DNA from: Cunninghamia lanceolata | Taxonomy: Eukaryota > Streptophyta > Pinopsida > Cupressales > Cupressaceae | Assembly (NCBI GenBank): GCA_027924645.1 | Contig: BSBN01000213.1 | Span: 37,946,501 to 38,010,500, forward strand | Length of the DNA: 64,000 nt | Reading direction: 5' to 3' | In this document: piece by piece, positions 34,599-46,094 of the stretch | How positions within the stretch are numbered: the stretch's first letter is position 1 | How the letters are laid out: every line of letters starts with the position of its first letter | The notes under the pieces: model-generated | Seen by the model: only the letters and a program-made list of their open reading frames with translations | The model's database searches: none | Told to the model about the DNA's origin: nothing | Translations under genes and position numbers: made by a program

Positions 34599-35836
34599 TG
34601 TTAGACTTAGGGCACACAACTGAGAGGGGGGGTGAATCAGTTGTGCAAAACTTTCTCCAATTTACACACTTAAATCTTCTTGGTGATTAGCAGTATATTA
34701 AACATGAAACATAATGCATTCGAATCAAAAGCAGAAACTCATCAACAAATAAGACACCAAGATTTTGACGTGGAAAACCTAGTTAAGGGAAAAACCATGG
34801 GGTGATTAACCCAAGAATGTATTCTCTGTTAGAAGAATAGAAAGAACAAAATGGCACATGCCAATTAGGGCTCACTGCCCGAGCACACTACTCACAAGAG
34901 GCTCACTGCCTACAAGAGACACACTGTCTACAATGAAATAAGTATCACATACATGAACTGGAGAATAGCATCTTCCCCATGCTTGAATTAGTTCCAAAGC
35001 TCAATACTCTTGCTCTGCCTTTCGCTTTGCTCTTCGCTACCACACTCTCATCTCCACAACACACTCTTTGAAATGACTTCACAATCCCTTATTTATACAC
35101 GACATCGACTTAGGAATAATCATCTAAGTCAGCAAACACCTACAAGAACATCCACAAGATGTGTAATACATCCGGTCGGCCAGTCTCAGGAAGAACACCA
35201 TCATCCAGTGGTTATTCTTCAAATGCGTACTCTAACTTCAATGCGGATCACCAACATGAACTAGACATGATCCACAGATCACCACAAGCTTTCCTGAAAC
35301 ACCAAGAACATCCACACTTCATCTGCTTACTAGAATCCTTCTCTCCTTCATCCATAACCTCAAGAACACAGTCTGTCATCACTGTCACAAAGGAATAGGT
35401 TCTTTCGGACCTTCAAACCATGAGCCAATCTACTTGACACTTCACAAGGATGTCCTCAACACTTCCTCAAATCCGCAGAATGGGATAATGCATTTCTGGA
35501 TCTCACTGGACCTATCTGTGTCACTTTGTCACCTCTGAACATCTGCTGGAGCTGGTTCTACTTAAGCGGCCATAACTTCTTCAAATCTTCATGCAGACCT
35601 CTGAAAACTTGACTGGATCATCTCAAGACTCATATCTACAAACCCTTTAAATCATATCCTTTGATCATCATCCTATCTTGGACTTTTGCCTTACAGTCAT
35701 CATTGTTCTTCACTGTTCCTAATTGAGACTAATTTTCTCAATATCCTCAGCTCACGGCTCATCCAAACCTTATCATTTATGCAACAGGAGTATGTTGACA
35801 TCAATGACAACACCGATTAGGCCCATACTTGCAACA
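34599..35836 (-). repeat. Copia-C 3' LTR (left)
   Basis: On the plus strand it runs from TGTTAGACTTAGGGC to CTTGCAACA. The TATAAATA box is at 35090-35097 (minus). GGCTCACTGCC-type repeats lie at about 34869-34930, in the transcribed leader part. The module complementary to CTGATTCACCCCCC lies near the end. Confidence 0.94.
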
Positions 35837-36159
35837 ATCTCCCCCTTTGGCATTGATGGCAACATATGATGTGAAAAACCATCAAGACAAGAACTTCTTC
35901 TTACTGTCACAACTCCCACTATCAACAGCAACCATTCACATGTCTTCTCTCCTTTTATTGCTCCCCCTTTGATCAGCAACCACTTGTTTTTCACATGTCT
36001 TCTCTCCCCCTTTGACATCAATGGCAAAGGGCACATACTTGTAATTTCACCACTTTAGACTCATACCTGCTGCTCCCCTTGAGTAGCAGCTCCCCAACAT
36101 CAATCCGGATCACAAGATGTGACTGTGATACCCACCGGACTGATACACATCAGTGCACC
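35837..36159 (-). promoter_or_regulatory. Copia-C 3' untranslated region with repeated polypurine tracts
   Basis: The minus strand has AAAGGGGGAGAT at 35837-35848, directly before the 3' LTR. Two further AAAGGGGGAG-like tracts lie near 35965-35975 and 36003-36013. The region is about 320 bp long and matches the arrangement in Copia-A. Confidence 0.82.
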
Positions 36160-39100
36160 TTAGTTCATCACCGGAGGGGCAATAACCCCTAACTTCTCCC
36201 TGAGATACTCAAAAGAGTCCTTAGGTAGAGGTTTAGTAAAGATATCTGTAATCTGATCCTTGGATGACACAAACTCCAATTTGACTTCATTCTTATTCAC
36301 TTGCTCTCTCAGAAAGTGAAACTTGATAGATATATGCTTTGTCTTTGAATGCAACACCGGATTCTTAGATATACTTATAACACTTGAATTATCACAGAGG
36401 ATTGTGATAGGCTCCTCATACTCTACTTTAATATCTCTTAGCATCTGCTTCATCCACAAAAGTTGAGTGCAACAACCTACTGCTGCTATGTATTCTGCTT
36501 CAATTGTAGATAAGGATATTGCCTCTTATTTTTTGCTTAGCCAAGAAACCAATCTCTTTCCCAAAAAGAAAGCTCCACCACTGGTACTCTTCCGGTCATC
36601 CACATCTCCTGCCCAATCAGCATCTGTATATGCATGAAGAGAGAAATCATGATCTCTAGGATACCACAGACCATACTCAACCGTCCCTTTTAGATATTTG
36701 AAGATCCTTTTGATTGCCATGACATGAAATTCTCTGGGATCATCCTGGAATCTCGTAATAAGACCAATAGCCTGCATTATATCTGGTCTAGTTTGAGTGA
36801 GATACAACAATCCTCCAATCATTGATCTGTACTTTGTCTAGTCTGTCTTAGGAGAGTCATCATCTTTGCTCAACTTACATCTGGTTGCCATGGGAGTATT
36901 CATTGGCTTTGAATCTTCCATTCCAAATTTCCTCAACAATTCTTTCACATATTTGGTCTGAGAAATAAAGATTCCTTTCTTTGTTTGAGTAATTTGTAGA
37001 CCCAAGAAGAAATTTATTTCACCAAGCATTGACATCTCAAACTCACTTTTCATTTGATTTGCAAAAGTTTTACACATACTATCTCTTCCTCCAAAGATGA
37101 TATCATCAACAAATACTTCAACAATCAAGATGTTTTCATGATCAATTTTGAAATATAAGTTACTGTCAGCAGTACCTTTGTTGAAACCAATCTTTAAAAG
37201 ATGTTTGTCCAATCTTTCATACCAAGCTCTTGGGGCTTGCTTTAGTCCATACAGTGCCTTCTTCAACTTGTAGACCATATCACCATGCTCAGATAATTGA
37301 AATCCATCCGGTTGTTCAATGTACACTTCTTCTTCTAAGTCACCATTCAAGAAAGCAGATTTGACATCCATCTGATACACCTTGAAATCCTTGAAGGCAG
37401 CAAATGCAAGAAATAATCTGACTGCTTCAATTCTTGCCACGGGAGCAAAATTTTCTTTCAAAATCAATTCCTTCTATTTGAGAGTAGCCCTTGCAGACCA
37501 ATCTGGCTTTATTTCTGATTACTTCACCAACTTCATTTAGTTTGTTCCGGAAGACCCATTTGGTTCCAATCACATTCTTGTTTCTAGGTCTGGGAACAAG
37601 ATCCCAAGTGTGATTTTTCTCAATTTGCATCAACTGTTCCTCCATTGCTTTGGTCTAGTTTTCATCATTGCAGGCTTCATTTATTGTCTTAGGTTTAATC
37701 TTTAGAATTAGACAATATTCATCTGAATTTTGAGTAATTTTCCTTCTAGTTTGCACACCTTTGCTTTTGTCACCTATGATCTGATCTTCAGAGTGGTTCA
37801 GTCTTACATACCTTGGAACTTTGGGAGTTTCTTGCACTTCTGCTTCTTGATCAGGCTCATTCAGACCTATCTCTTCTTCTTGATTTATCGGATCAGTTTG
37901 AATCTGAGTTTCAGAAGAGGATTGAACTCCTTGAACCAGAACACCATTCTGATCATCTTCATCATATTCATAAAACCTTGAGGGTTTCTCTATTCCCTCA
38001 TCAACTTTCACATTTGTACTTTCTATCATCTTTCTCAGTCTCTTGTTATAACACCGGTATTCTTTGCTTTGAGTAGAGTAACCCAAGAATATTCCTTCAT
38101 CACTTCTAGCATCAAACTTGCCTAGATCTTCATCTCTTTTGATGTAACATTTGCTACCAAAGACTCTGAAATATCTTACAGTAGGAGTAATGCCAAACTA
38201 GGGTTCATAAGGGGTCTTATCGGTATTGCTTCTGATTTGAACTCGATTGAGAGTATAGACTGCAGTGCTGACAGCTTCTCTCCAATAGATCTGAGGAACA
38301 TTTGTTTCCATCATCATGGTTCTAGATGCTTCCTGGATGGTCCGGTTCTTTCTCTCCACTACTCCATTCTGCTGTGGAGTCCTGGGAGTAGACAACTGTC
38401 TCTTAATTCCATGTTTCTCACAGAACTCTATGAACTCACTAGATGTGAATTCTCCACCTCTATCAGACCTCAGACATTTCAACTTTAATCCTGTTTCATT
38501 CTCTACCATAGCCTTGAATATTTTGAATTTTTCAAGAGCTTCTAATTTCTCCTTTAGAAAGGTGACCCACATCATCCGAGAATAGTCATCAATTAGCAGC
38601 ATGAAGTATCTATCACCTTGAATACTCCTGGTTCTTGCCGGACCACAAAGATCAGTGTGAACTAAGTCCAATAATCCGGTAGAAGATAGTTCCTTGCTTT
38701 TGAATGTGACTCTACTCAGCTTACCCAACTGACATTCCTTGCACAAGCTGTTAGTAGGTTTCACCAATTTTGGAAGATCTCTTACAACCTGAGTATTGCT
38801 TATCTTGATGATATTATCAAAATTCACATGACACATCCTTCTATGCCATAACCAACTCTGATCAACTTGAACAAATAAGTAGCTTTTACCAGTACCAACC
38901 AAATGGAAGATATTACCTTTAGTTTGAGTACTGGATGCAATCTCTGTTCCGGAACTTTCAAAGATTTTGCATTTTCTATCCTTGAATTGGAGATCATAGC
39001 CTTTGTCCACCAACTGTCCAACACTGAGAAGATTGTGCTTCAAACCTTCAACATACAGTACATTACCAATTTTGTTTCTTCCATCAAAAGAAATAGTTCC

Positions 39101-40321
39101 TCTTCCTCTGATTCTACCAGCAGAATTGTCACCAAACTTTACCACTCCTCCTTCATACCTTTCCAAATCTACAAACTTATTTTTGTCACCTGTCATATGG
39201 TGAGAGCATCCACTGTCAATGACCCAATCATCCTTCTCTTCAATTTGGGCAGCCAAAGTTCTTTCCACAGTCTTAAGATTGACAGATACAGAGGACATTG
39301 GATCTTCTTCCTTGATGGCAATGAACACCCATTCATTTCCAGATTTATTTCCTATCTCTGATTCATCATCTGTTACTCCTTCATTATCATCATCTTCATG
39401 TACATAGTAACAGTTCTTTTGGAACCTTGGCTTGTTAGGATTTTGCCTTGAAAATCTTTTTGGACACCTTGAGGCAAAATGACCAATCTTATTGCAGTTA
39501 AAACACTTAAAAGGTAATTTTCCTTCATACTTACCAAATCCTCTTGGCAGCCTCTTTGCAATAAGGGCTTCAAGTTGAGCAGTTTCTACTTCTTCTTATT
39601 CCAGATCTTTTCTTGCTTTTTCATACAATGACAATTTCCGTGAAGAGTTCTCTCCCGGATCAAGCCTTTGTTTACCTTTAACAAAGGCACTGGCTTTGAA
39701 TGCAGATTCAGTCTTGGGGGGGTTGTCTCTAAACTCTGTCATTTCAAATGTAGCCAATTTCCCAGCTAGTTGATCTCTTGTGACAGTTGTATGGGCTCTG
39801 AATTCTTCAATGGTAGCAGCCTTGATTTTGTAAGAAGCAGGGAGGGATCTGAGAATTTTACCAACAATCTCATTTTCATCCAAAACTCCACCAGCATTTC
39901 TAATTCCACAAACCAACTCATTCACTCTTGGCATAAAAGTGGTAATATTTTCATCATCTCTCATCTTAAGTTTTTCAAATTTCCCTTTTAGACTCTGTAG
40001 CCTTACACATTTAACATACTGGTCTCCTTCATGCAAAAGTTCCAGTTTATTCTAAATCTCAAAGGCAGTTGGTAGGTCAATAACATTTGAGAGCTCTGAG
40101 TCAGATAATGCGCTTAGAAGAGCCTCTTTGGTCAACAGATTATTTTCAGCATCTGTGATTTCATTTAGGGTTGTCGGACCACCCTGTGGAGGTACATACG
40201 CTTTTGTAACCATGGACGAGTACGCCATTCCCATACACTGCAAGTGACATTTCATGCGACCTTTCCAAAGAGCAAAGTTGGTTCCATCAAACTTTAGACT
40301 ATCCTTCTTGTAAGACGACAT
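36160..40321 (-). pseudogene. Copia-C gag-pol polyprotein gene
   Basis: The ATG at 40321 begins MSSYKKDSLKFDGTNF. Gag ends with a normal zinc knuckle (CFNCNKIGHFASRC near 39505-39465). The protease has the intact site VIDSGCSHH near 39225-39200. Integrase has the HHCC region and the DDE region (HTDLCGPA, RSDRGGEF, NGVVERKNRT) at about 38900-38300. Reverse transcriptase has VFVDDIIFGG near 37110-37080, and RNase H ends at 36160. Stops lie near 40052 (TGG to TAG), 39597 (CAA to TAA), 38198 and 37655 (TGG to TAG), 36838 (CAG to TAG) and 36527 (CAA to TAA). A one-base insertion near 37455 shifts the frame. Otherwise every domain is present. Confidence 0.95.
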
Positions 40322-40358
40322 CCTGGATCTCCTCAAGCGGTTAAGCTCCTTTTAGAGG

Positions 40359-40376
40359 AACTTGGCTCTGATACTA
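40359..40376 (-). other. Copia-C primer-binding site
   Basis: On the minus strand TAGTATCAGAGCC follows the right LTR after two bases. It is the iMet-type site TGGTATCAGAGCC with one G to A change. Confidence 0.85.
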
Positions 40377-40378
40377 AT

Positions 40379-41619
40379 TGTTAGACTTAGGGCACACAAC
40401 TGAGATGGGGGGGGTGAATCAGTTGTGCAAAACTTTCTCCAATTTACACACTTAAATCTTCTTGGTGATTAGCAATATATTAAACATGAAACATAATGCA
40501 TTCAAATCAAAAGCAGAAACTCATCAACACATAAGACACCAAGATTTTGACGTGGAAAACTCGGTTAAGGGAAAAACCACAGGGTGATTAACCCAAGAAT
40601 GTATTCTCTATTAGAAGAATAGAAAGAACAAAATGGCACATGCCAATTAGGGCTCACTGCCTGAGCACATTGCTCACAAGAGGCTCACTGCCTACAAGAG
40701 ACACTGTCTACAATGAAATAAGTATCACATGTACATGAATTGGAGAATAGTATCTTCACCATGCTTGAATCAGTTCCATTAAGCTCAATACTCTTGCTCT
40801 ACCTTTCGCTTTGCTCTTTGCTACCACACTCTCATCTCCACAACACACTCTTTGAAATGACTTCACAATCCCTTATTTATACATGACATCGACTTAGGAA
40901 CAATCATCTAAGTCAGCAAACACCTACAAGAACATCCGCAAGATGTGTAATACATCCGGTCGGCCAGTCTTAGGAAGAACACCATCATCCAGTGGTTATT
41001 CTTCAAGTGCGCACTCTAACTTCAATGTGGATCACCAACATGAACTGGACACGATCCACAGATCACCACAAGATTTCCTGAAACACCAAGAACATCCGCA
41101 CTTCATCTGCTTACTAGAATCCTTCTCTCCTTCATCCGGAACCTCAAGAACATAGTTTGTCATCACTGTCACAAAGGAATAGGTTCTTCCGGCCTTCAAA
41201 CCACGAGCCAATCTACTTGACATTTCACAAGGACATCCTCAACACTTCCTCAAATCTGCAGAATGGGATAATGCATTTCCAAATCTCACCGGACCTATCT
41301 ATGTCACTTTGTCACCTCTGAACATCTGCCAGAGCCGGTTCTACTTGAGCGGCCATAACTTCTTCAAATCTTCATGCGGACCTCTGAAAACTTGACTGGA
41401 TCATCTCAAGACTCATATCTACAAACCCTTTAATCCGCATCCTTTGATCATCATCCTATCTTGGACTTTTGCCTTACAGTCATCACTGTTCTTCACTGTT
41501 CCTGATTGAGACTATTTTTCTCAATATCCTTAGCTCACGGCTCATCCAAACCTTATCATTAATGCAACAGGAGTATGTTGACATCAATGACAACACTGGT
41601 TAGGCCCATACTTGCAACA
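40379..41619 (-). repeat. Copia-C 5' LTR (right)
   Basis: It is 1241 bp long, pairs with 34599-35836 and has the same ends and inner motifs. It differs by scattered transitions and a few short indels. Confidence 0.94.
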
Positions 41620-42354
41620 TTCCTTAAGGTGTATGAGGACAATAACTGATAACAATGTGAAACTAAACCTTGAATTAAACCATACCCAATGCACATGAAA
41701 CTCCAATTTAATTGTTACTAAGTGCGTACATGTTAACTAGTTTGAAGAACACAAGGTTGTTACACCTTCAATAAGTCGATACACAACCATGTAAAGAGCC
41801 TAAAATGATGCTTTGATAGCCCCTAATTCAGAAGCATACATCTAGACATGGATGTGGGTAATACAAACAACACAAAAGAATAATAACAACTAGACATCTA
41901 GACATGGAGCAGAGGTTGAACATGTTTTGCCTTTTCACTACCAACAAGTTGAATCAAATTAGAGAAAATGACCCTTTGGGTCATATAAGAATAACAACTA
42001 CAACTACATTATAGTTTGTCATCACATCGAACCACATAAACAAGAACACAACAAACGACGATGACATTATTGCCATCCATGACATTCGCCTTCCATGTGA
42101 ATAGAACAACCCATTAGTCGACTCACCCCCACTTGATTAACTCTTGCCACAAGAGTAGGAGCAACTACGTGGGCTCCTTTAGCAAGGGTATAGAATGTGC
42201 ATTGTTTTAGAGTTTGACTCATTCACGTTGTGCTTTAGTTGATTTTGAGCAACACACAACTAGAAATTCTAGCTTTAAGGAGGTTAGATTGGATAAGAAG
42301 GAAACCAAGAAGGTATAGCGACCATGCTTTTCATTATGTATCTCTTTGATCAAC
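41620..42354. other. Intergenic stretch, possibly with decayed Copia-B 5' sequence
   Basis: No frame or repeat is recognisable. The right end may hold the decayed integrase-to-reverse-transcriptase linker of Copia-B2, but nothing can be read with confidence. Confidence 0.4.
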
Positions 42355-43990
42355 ATTGTTTGTTATTGATGAAGACCCCAAGACTGTTAAGGAAGCATTT
42401 AGATCAAAGAAAACAGAGTTTTGGTAGGAGGACATGGAGGAAGAAATGGAATCCTTAGATAAAAATCAAACTTGGGCTTGGTTAAATTATCCTCTAGAAG
42501 AAAACCAGTTGGTTGTAAATGGTTATTTAAAAAGAAGTATAATGCAGAAGGAAAAATGAAGAAATATAAAGCTCGATTAGTAGCAAAGGGATTCTCTTAG
42601 GTAGAGGGAATTGACTCTGAATTTTTTTTTCTCCTATTGCAAGACTTACTTCAATTAGATTTTTGTTAGTTATTGTTGCTTCTTTTGATCTTGAAATTGA
42701 ATAGATAGATGCACAAACAGTATTTCTGCATGGTGAGCTTGAGGAGGAAATTTACATGGCACATCCAAAATATTATAAGGTGAAAGATAAGGACTTAGTA
42801 TGTAAGATGAAAAAGTCTCTTTATGGTTTGAAGTAATCACCAAGGATGTGGAATAAAAAATTGATAGGTATGTTAAGGGACTTGGGCTAGATCATAGCAA
42901 TGTTGATCCATGCGTGTATTTCAAATAGAAACGTGAAAATTTTGTTATCATAGTGCTATATGTAGATGACATGTTATTAATTAGTAATAATATGATAATG
43001 ACCAATTTAGTTAAGTCTTAGTTATCTTCACAGTTTGACATGAAAGATCTTGGTCCTACAAAATTTATTTTGGGCATGGAAATTGAAAGGGATTGTGTAA
43101 ACAAAAAAGTGGTTACATCAATAGAAATATGTTCAAGTGATTTTGTAGAGATTTAGGATGCATGATAGTAAACTTGTAAGTATGCCATTTCTTGTTAATA
43201 AAATTATCTGCTAGATATTGTCCTAAAATAGAAGAAGAAATTGAAGAAATGTGTCTAGTTCCTTATGCTAGTGTTGTTGGCAGCCTAATGTATGCAATGG
43301 TTTGTACTAGACTTGACATTGGACATGTAGTGGGAGTTGCGAGTAGATATATGTCCAAACTTGGTAAAGAACATTGGACAGCCGTGACAAGGATTTTTAG
43401 ATATCTACGTGGTACCTCAAATTATATTGTTTTTTACTAAGGAAAAGTAGATGAAAATAAAAGTTTGAATTGCAAGGATTTGTGGATTTTGATTGGGCTA
43501 GAGATGGTGACTGTCAAAAATCTACTAGTGGATATCTGTTCGGTCTTTTTGGAGGAGCAGTAAGTTAGGATGAGCAAAAGATAGGTAGTGGTTGCATTAT
43601 CTACAACAGAGACACACCACATGACAACTACTCATGCATGCAAAAAAGAAATGTGGCTACAAAAGTTGTGCTCGACAATTGATTTGGTATAGAAGATGGT
43701 AAAGATTCACATTAATAGTCAAAGTGCAATATATTTGGTGAAAAATCCTCCTTATCATGCTTGGTCAATGCATATTGGAGTACACTAATATTTTGTGAGA
43801 GAAATGGTTGAAAGTAAACAAGTATTGTTGGAAAAAGTTGATATAGAAAATAATGTTGCTGATTCATTGACAAAAGCTATGAGTACTAAGAAATTTTCTT
43901 GGTACACAGAAATCAATGGGCATGGTTGCCCTCAGCAATTGACACGCTAAGATTGTGGCTTTTATGGAAAGTTTCTAACAAGTGGGAGAA
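42355..43990 (+). pseudogene. Copia-B2 pol (reverse transcriptase and RNase H)
   Basis: Reading across frames gives PKTVKEAFRS, KKYKARLVAKGFS, ELEEEIYM, KKSLYGLK, the catalytic LYVDDMLLISNN (about 42952-42990), DMKDLGPTKFILGMEIER, SLMYAMVCTRLDIGHVV and RNase H with INSQSAIYLVKNP. This is the longer version of the Copia-B remnant at 20380-21166. Gag, protease, integrase and the 5' LTR are not seen upstream. Many stops and shifts show an old copy. Confidence 0.88.
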
Positions 43991-44431
43991 TATTGGATAA
44001 GTGTTGTATACTTTCCATATTTAATAGTTGTGATGGGATCAACCTCACAAGTTGATTGGATAAAATGCTTATCATTTTTTAGAATTCTTTTTGGGTGTTA
44101 TTTTGAGTTTTTTAAATTTTTGCCCATGTTTTGAAAAACTCATGTTTATCTTTTGCATGATTTCATCTAATGTGTAAAATCACTTTTGATGTGCTTATTT
44201 TTATCCACACATGCTTAAGGATGAAGTAAGAGAGATTCATTATTGTATTGGAGAACAGTTGAGTTTTTGCAATAGTGAAATTTTTATTTTGTTGGGTTTT
44301 TTACTCAAAAGAGTTTTCCCAGGTAAAAATACTGCATATTGTCTTTGCTTTCTATTATTTTATTTTTTGAATTCGGATTGTATATGCACCACTTCTATTG
44401 TATAGATTTATTGGATTTCTTTTTCTCTACA
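43991..44431 (+). repeat. Copia-B2 3' LTR
   Basis: It is 441 bp long, from TATTGGATAAG (a TG to TA change at the end) to CTCTACA. The sequence immediately after it matches that after the LTR at 21167-21578. Confidence 0.9.
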
Positions 44432-45469
44432 ATTTAAAGATGGTTTTGATGATGAAGGAACATGTAGAAATAGGGTGAGGCACATAAAAGATACAATCGT
44501 TTTCTATAGAAGAAGATTTTGAATTTTTTAAAGTTGCTGTGGAATGTAGCTATGGGATGACAACTGTGGCAGGAGGATGATGAGTAACATGCAACTTCTA
44601 CCCTATCTTATTAACCACCAACTCGCACCTCCAACTTACTGGACCTCCTGTCTAATTATTTAAAAGATGTTTTGTTGTTCCAACCGCTTAGCCTAATTTC
44701 AGTAATTGTTATTTTTTGACAGATCATGAAGTCTAGAAACAATTGCTATTATTCTATTTACTTGTTGCCTGAACATACTTATAGATAAGGCGATGTAATG
44801 GATATATAGATAACAAGAGTTAAAACACTAGTGTGATAGTAAGACAGTAATTTTTCTATATTCACATCACTTTATTTGCATATTGTTTCATGAATATAAT
44901 CATGTTGTTTTGATAAAGCGTAAAGTCTGTTTGCTGAGGGATGAGAATAGCATCTCTTGTTGGTGAGAAAGGGCCCATTCGAGGGCATAATTACTTTTCT
45001 GATTCCTCCTTTTCATTTCTGCATGTGAGTATTATACTGTGTTATTTTCAGTTCATATAAGTTTATGTGTGAGTATAATAAGTTAGCAAACACAACTATT
45101 TTTGGATTCTGAGTATTTTTGTGAATAATGAGATGAGCTACAGGGTAACTTAGTATACATTAATATTACAATTCTATGTGGTGTGTTTCCAGCAAGTTAA
45201 TCATTTCATGAGTCTTCCTCTCTTCATTGGAATCTTTCTATCTTCCTTTATTTTTACCTAGGCTGCATTCATCTAGCTGAACTTGATTCAACACCTATGG
45301 CTCCTAGCTTATACATTGCCATGACATGGTTAGAAGATTATGTCCTTGGTTTAATAAGGGCACAACATAGCCCAAATAGAGCATATTTACCATATGGTTC
45401 TTCATGATCTAGAGGCTAGTTCTATCTGTTGGGAATGAGGAAGAAATCACAGTAGAGGATAATAAAGAG

Positions 45470-45730
45470 GCCCTGATTGAAGGCTTGCAAGAGGAGCTTC
45501 TTATTTTAGAAAGAAAATTCAGTCAGTCTTTCTTCAAAAGAAGGAATTGGTGACCTTTTGTGAGATATGGCAATGGTGGTAAACACTCTCAAGGTTACTC
45601 ATAGGAATGAAAAGCTGTAAGTTTCTTGCCAAATTTCTATGCCTTCTTTATTGGGCAGTGTTTTGAGGAGGGCAACCAAAAGGTTGGAGATTGATAGCTT
45701 GCAAGAGAAACAATTGATTTGGGGAGACAA
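45470..45730 (+). pseudogene. Degenerate coding-like fragment, copy 2 (unidentified)
   Basis: It is the counterpart of 22640-22890, with a longer readable stretch: MAMVVNTLKVTHRNEKL, a TAA, then VSCQISMPSLLGSVLRRATK and RLEIDSLQEKQLIWGDK. The sequence around the TAA also resembles a splice donor (CTGTAAGT) followed about 40 bases later by a possible acceptor (TTGGGCAG), but that would be too short for a normal plant intron. The family is unknown. Confidence 0.35.
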
Positions 45731-45972
45731 GTGGTGGAATCACAAATACTCTAACTGATATGAGGGAATGCAAGGCTGAAAGAGCCCTAATATTTATCCA
45801 ACTAATCTTAGTTTATTAATTTTTTGTGGGCCATGTTCCTTTTTATAATTTAATTTTTTAGGTTAAAGTTTCTAAGTTTGATTCAGGGGTGTTATTGTTC
45901 ACCATCTTCTATTATACTTTTTAAGTCTTAATTTTTAGTTTCCCAAGACAAGGGTCCCAATAGAACCTAAAC

Positions 45973-46094
45973 ATACCTATCATCTTTCAGACTTTGAACT
46001 GTATACAACTTAGTTTTAGACTGTAATGGATATCTGTATTCTCCTTTTGCAGTCCGTTAGACTGCTTACCCGGCTTTTTCTCAATTAAAAAAAA
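45973..46094 (+). repeat. Poly(A)-ended insertion present only in duplication copy 2
   Basis: About 120 bases ending in a run of ten A's stand here where copy 1 (near 23158) has only a few purines. The shape, with unique sequence and an A tail, suggests a truncated LINE or SINE insertion. A deletion in copy 1 is the alternative. Confidence 0.5.

Larger units (their letters stand above)
34599..41619 (-). mobile_element. Copia-C: nearly complete SIRE/Maximus-like Ty1-copia retrotransposon
   Basis: Two LTRs of about 1.24 kb (34599-35836 and 40379-41619) flank gag-pol on the minus strand. The flanks TTCCC (34594-34598) and TTCCT (41620-41624) are an imperfect 5-bp duplication. The LTRs differ by only a few per cent by eye, so the insertion is comparatively recent. 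Gag-pol has one frameshift and about six stops and is otherwise complete. It belongs to the same lineage as Copia-A. Confidence 0.95.

Noticed and set aside
37730..39573. Plus-strand open frames across Copia-C
   Set aside because: They are antisense shadows of the gag-pol gene on the minus strand.
45614..45656. GTAAGT...GCAG as an intron
   Set aside because: About 42 bases is too short for a plant intron, and the reading continues through it with a single stop.
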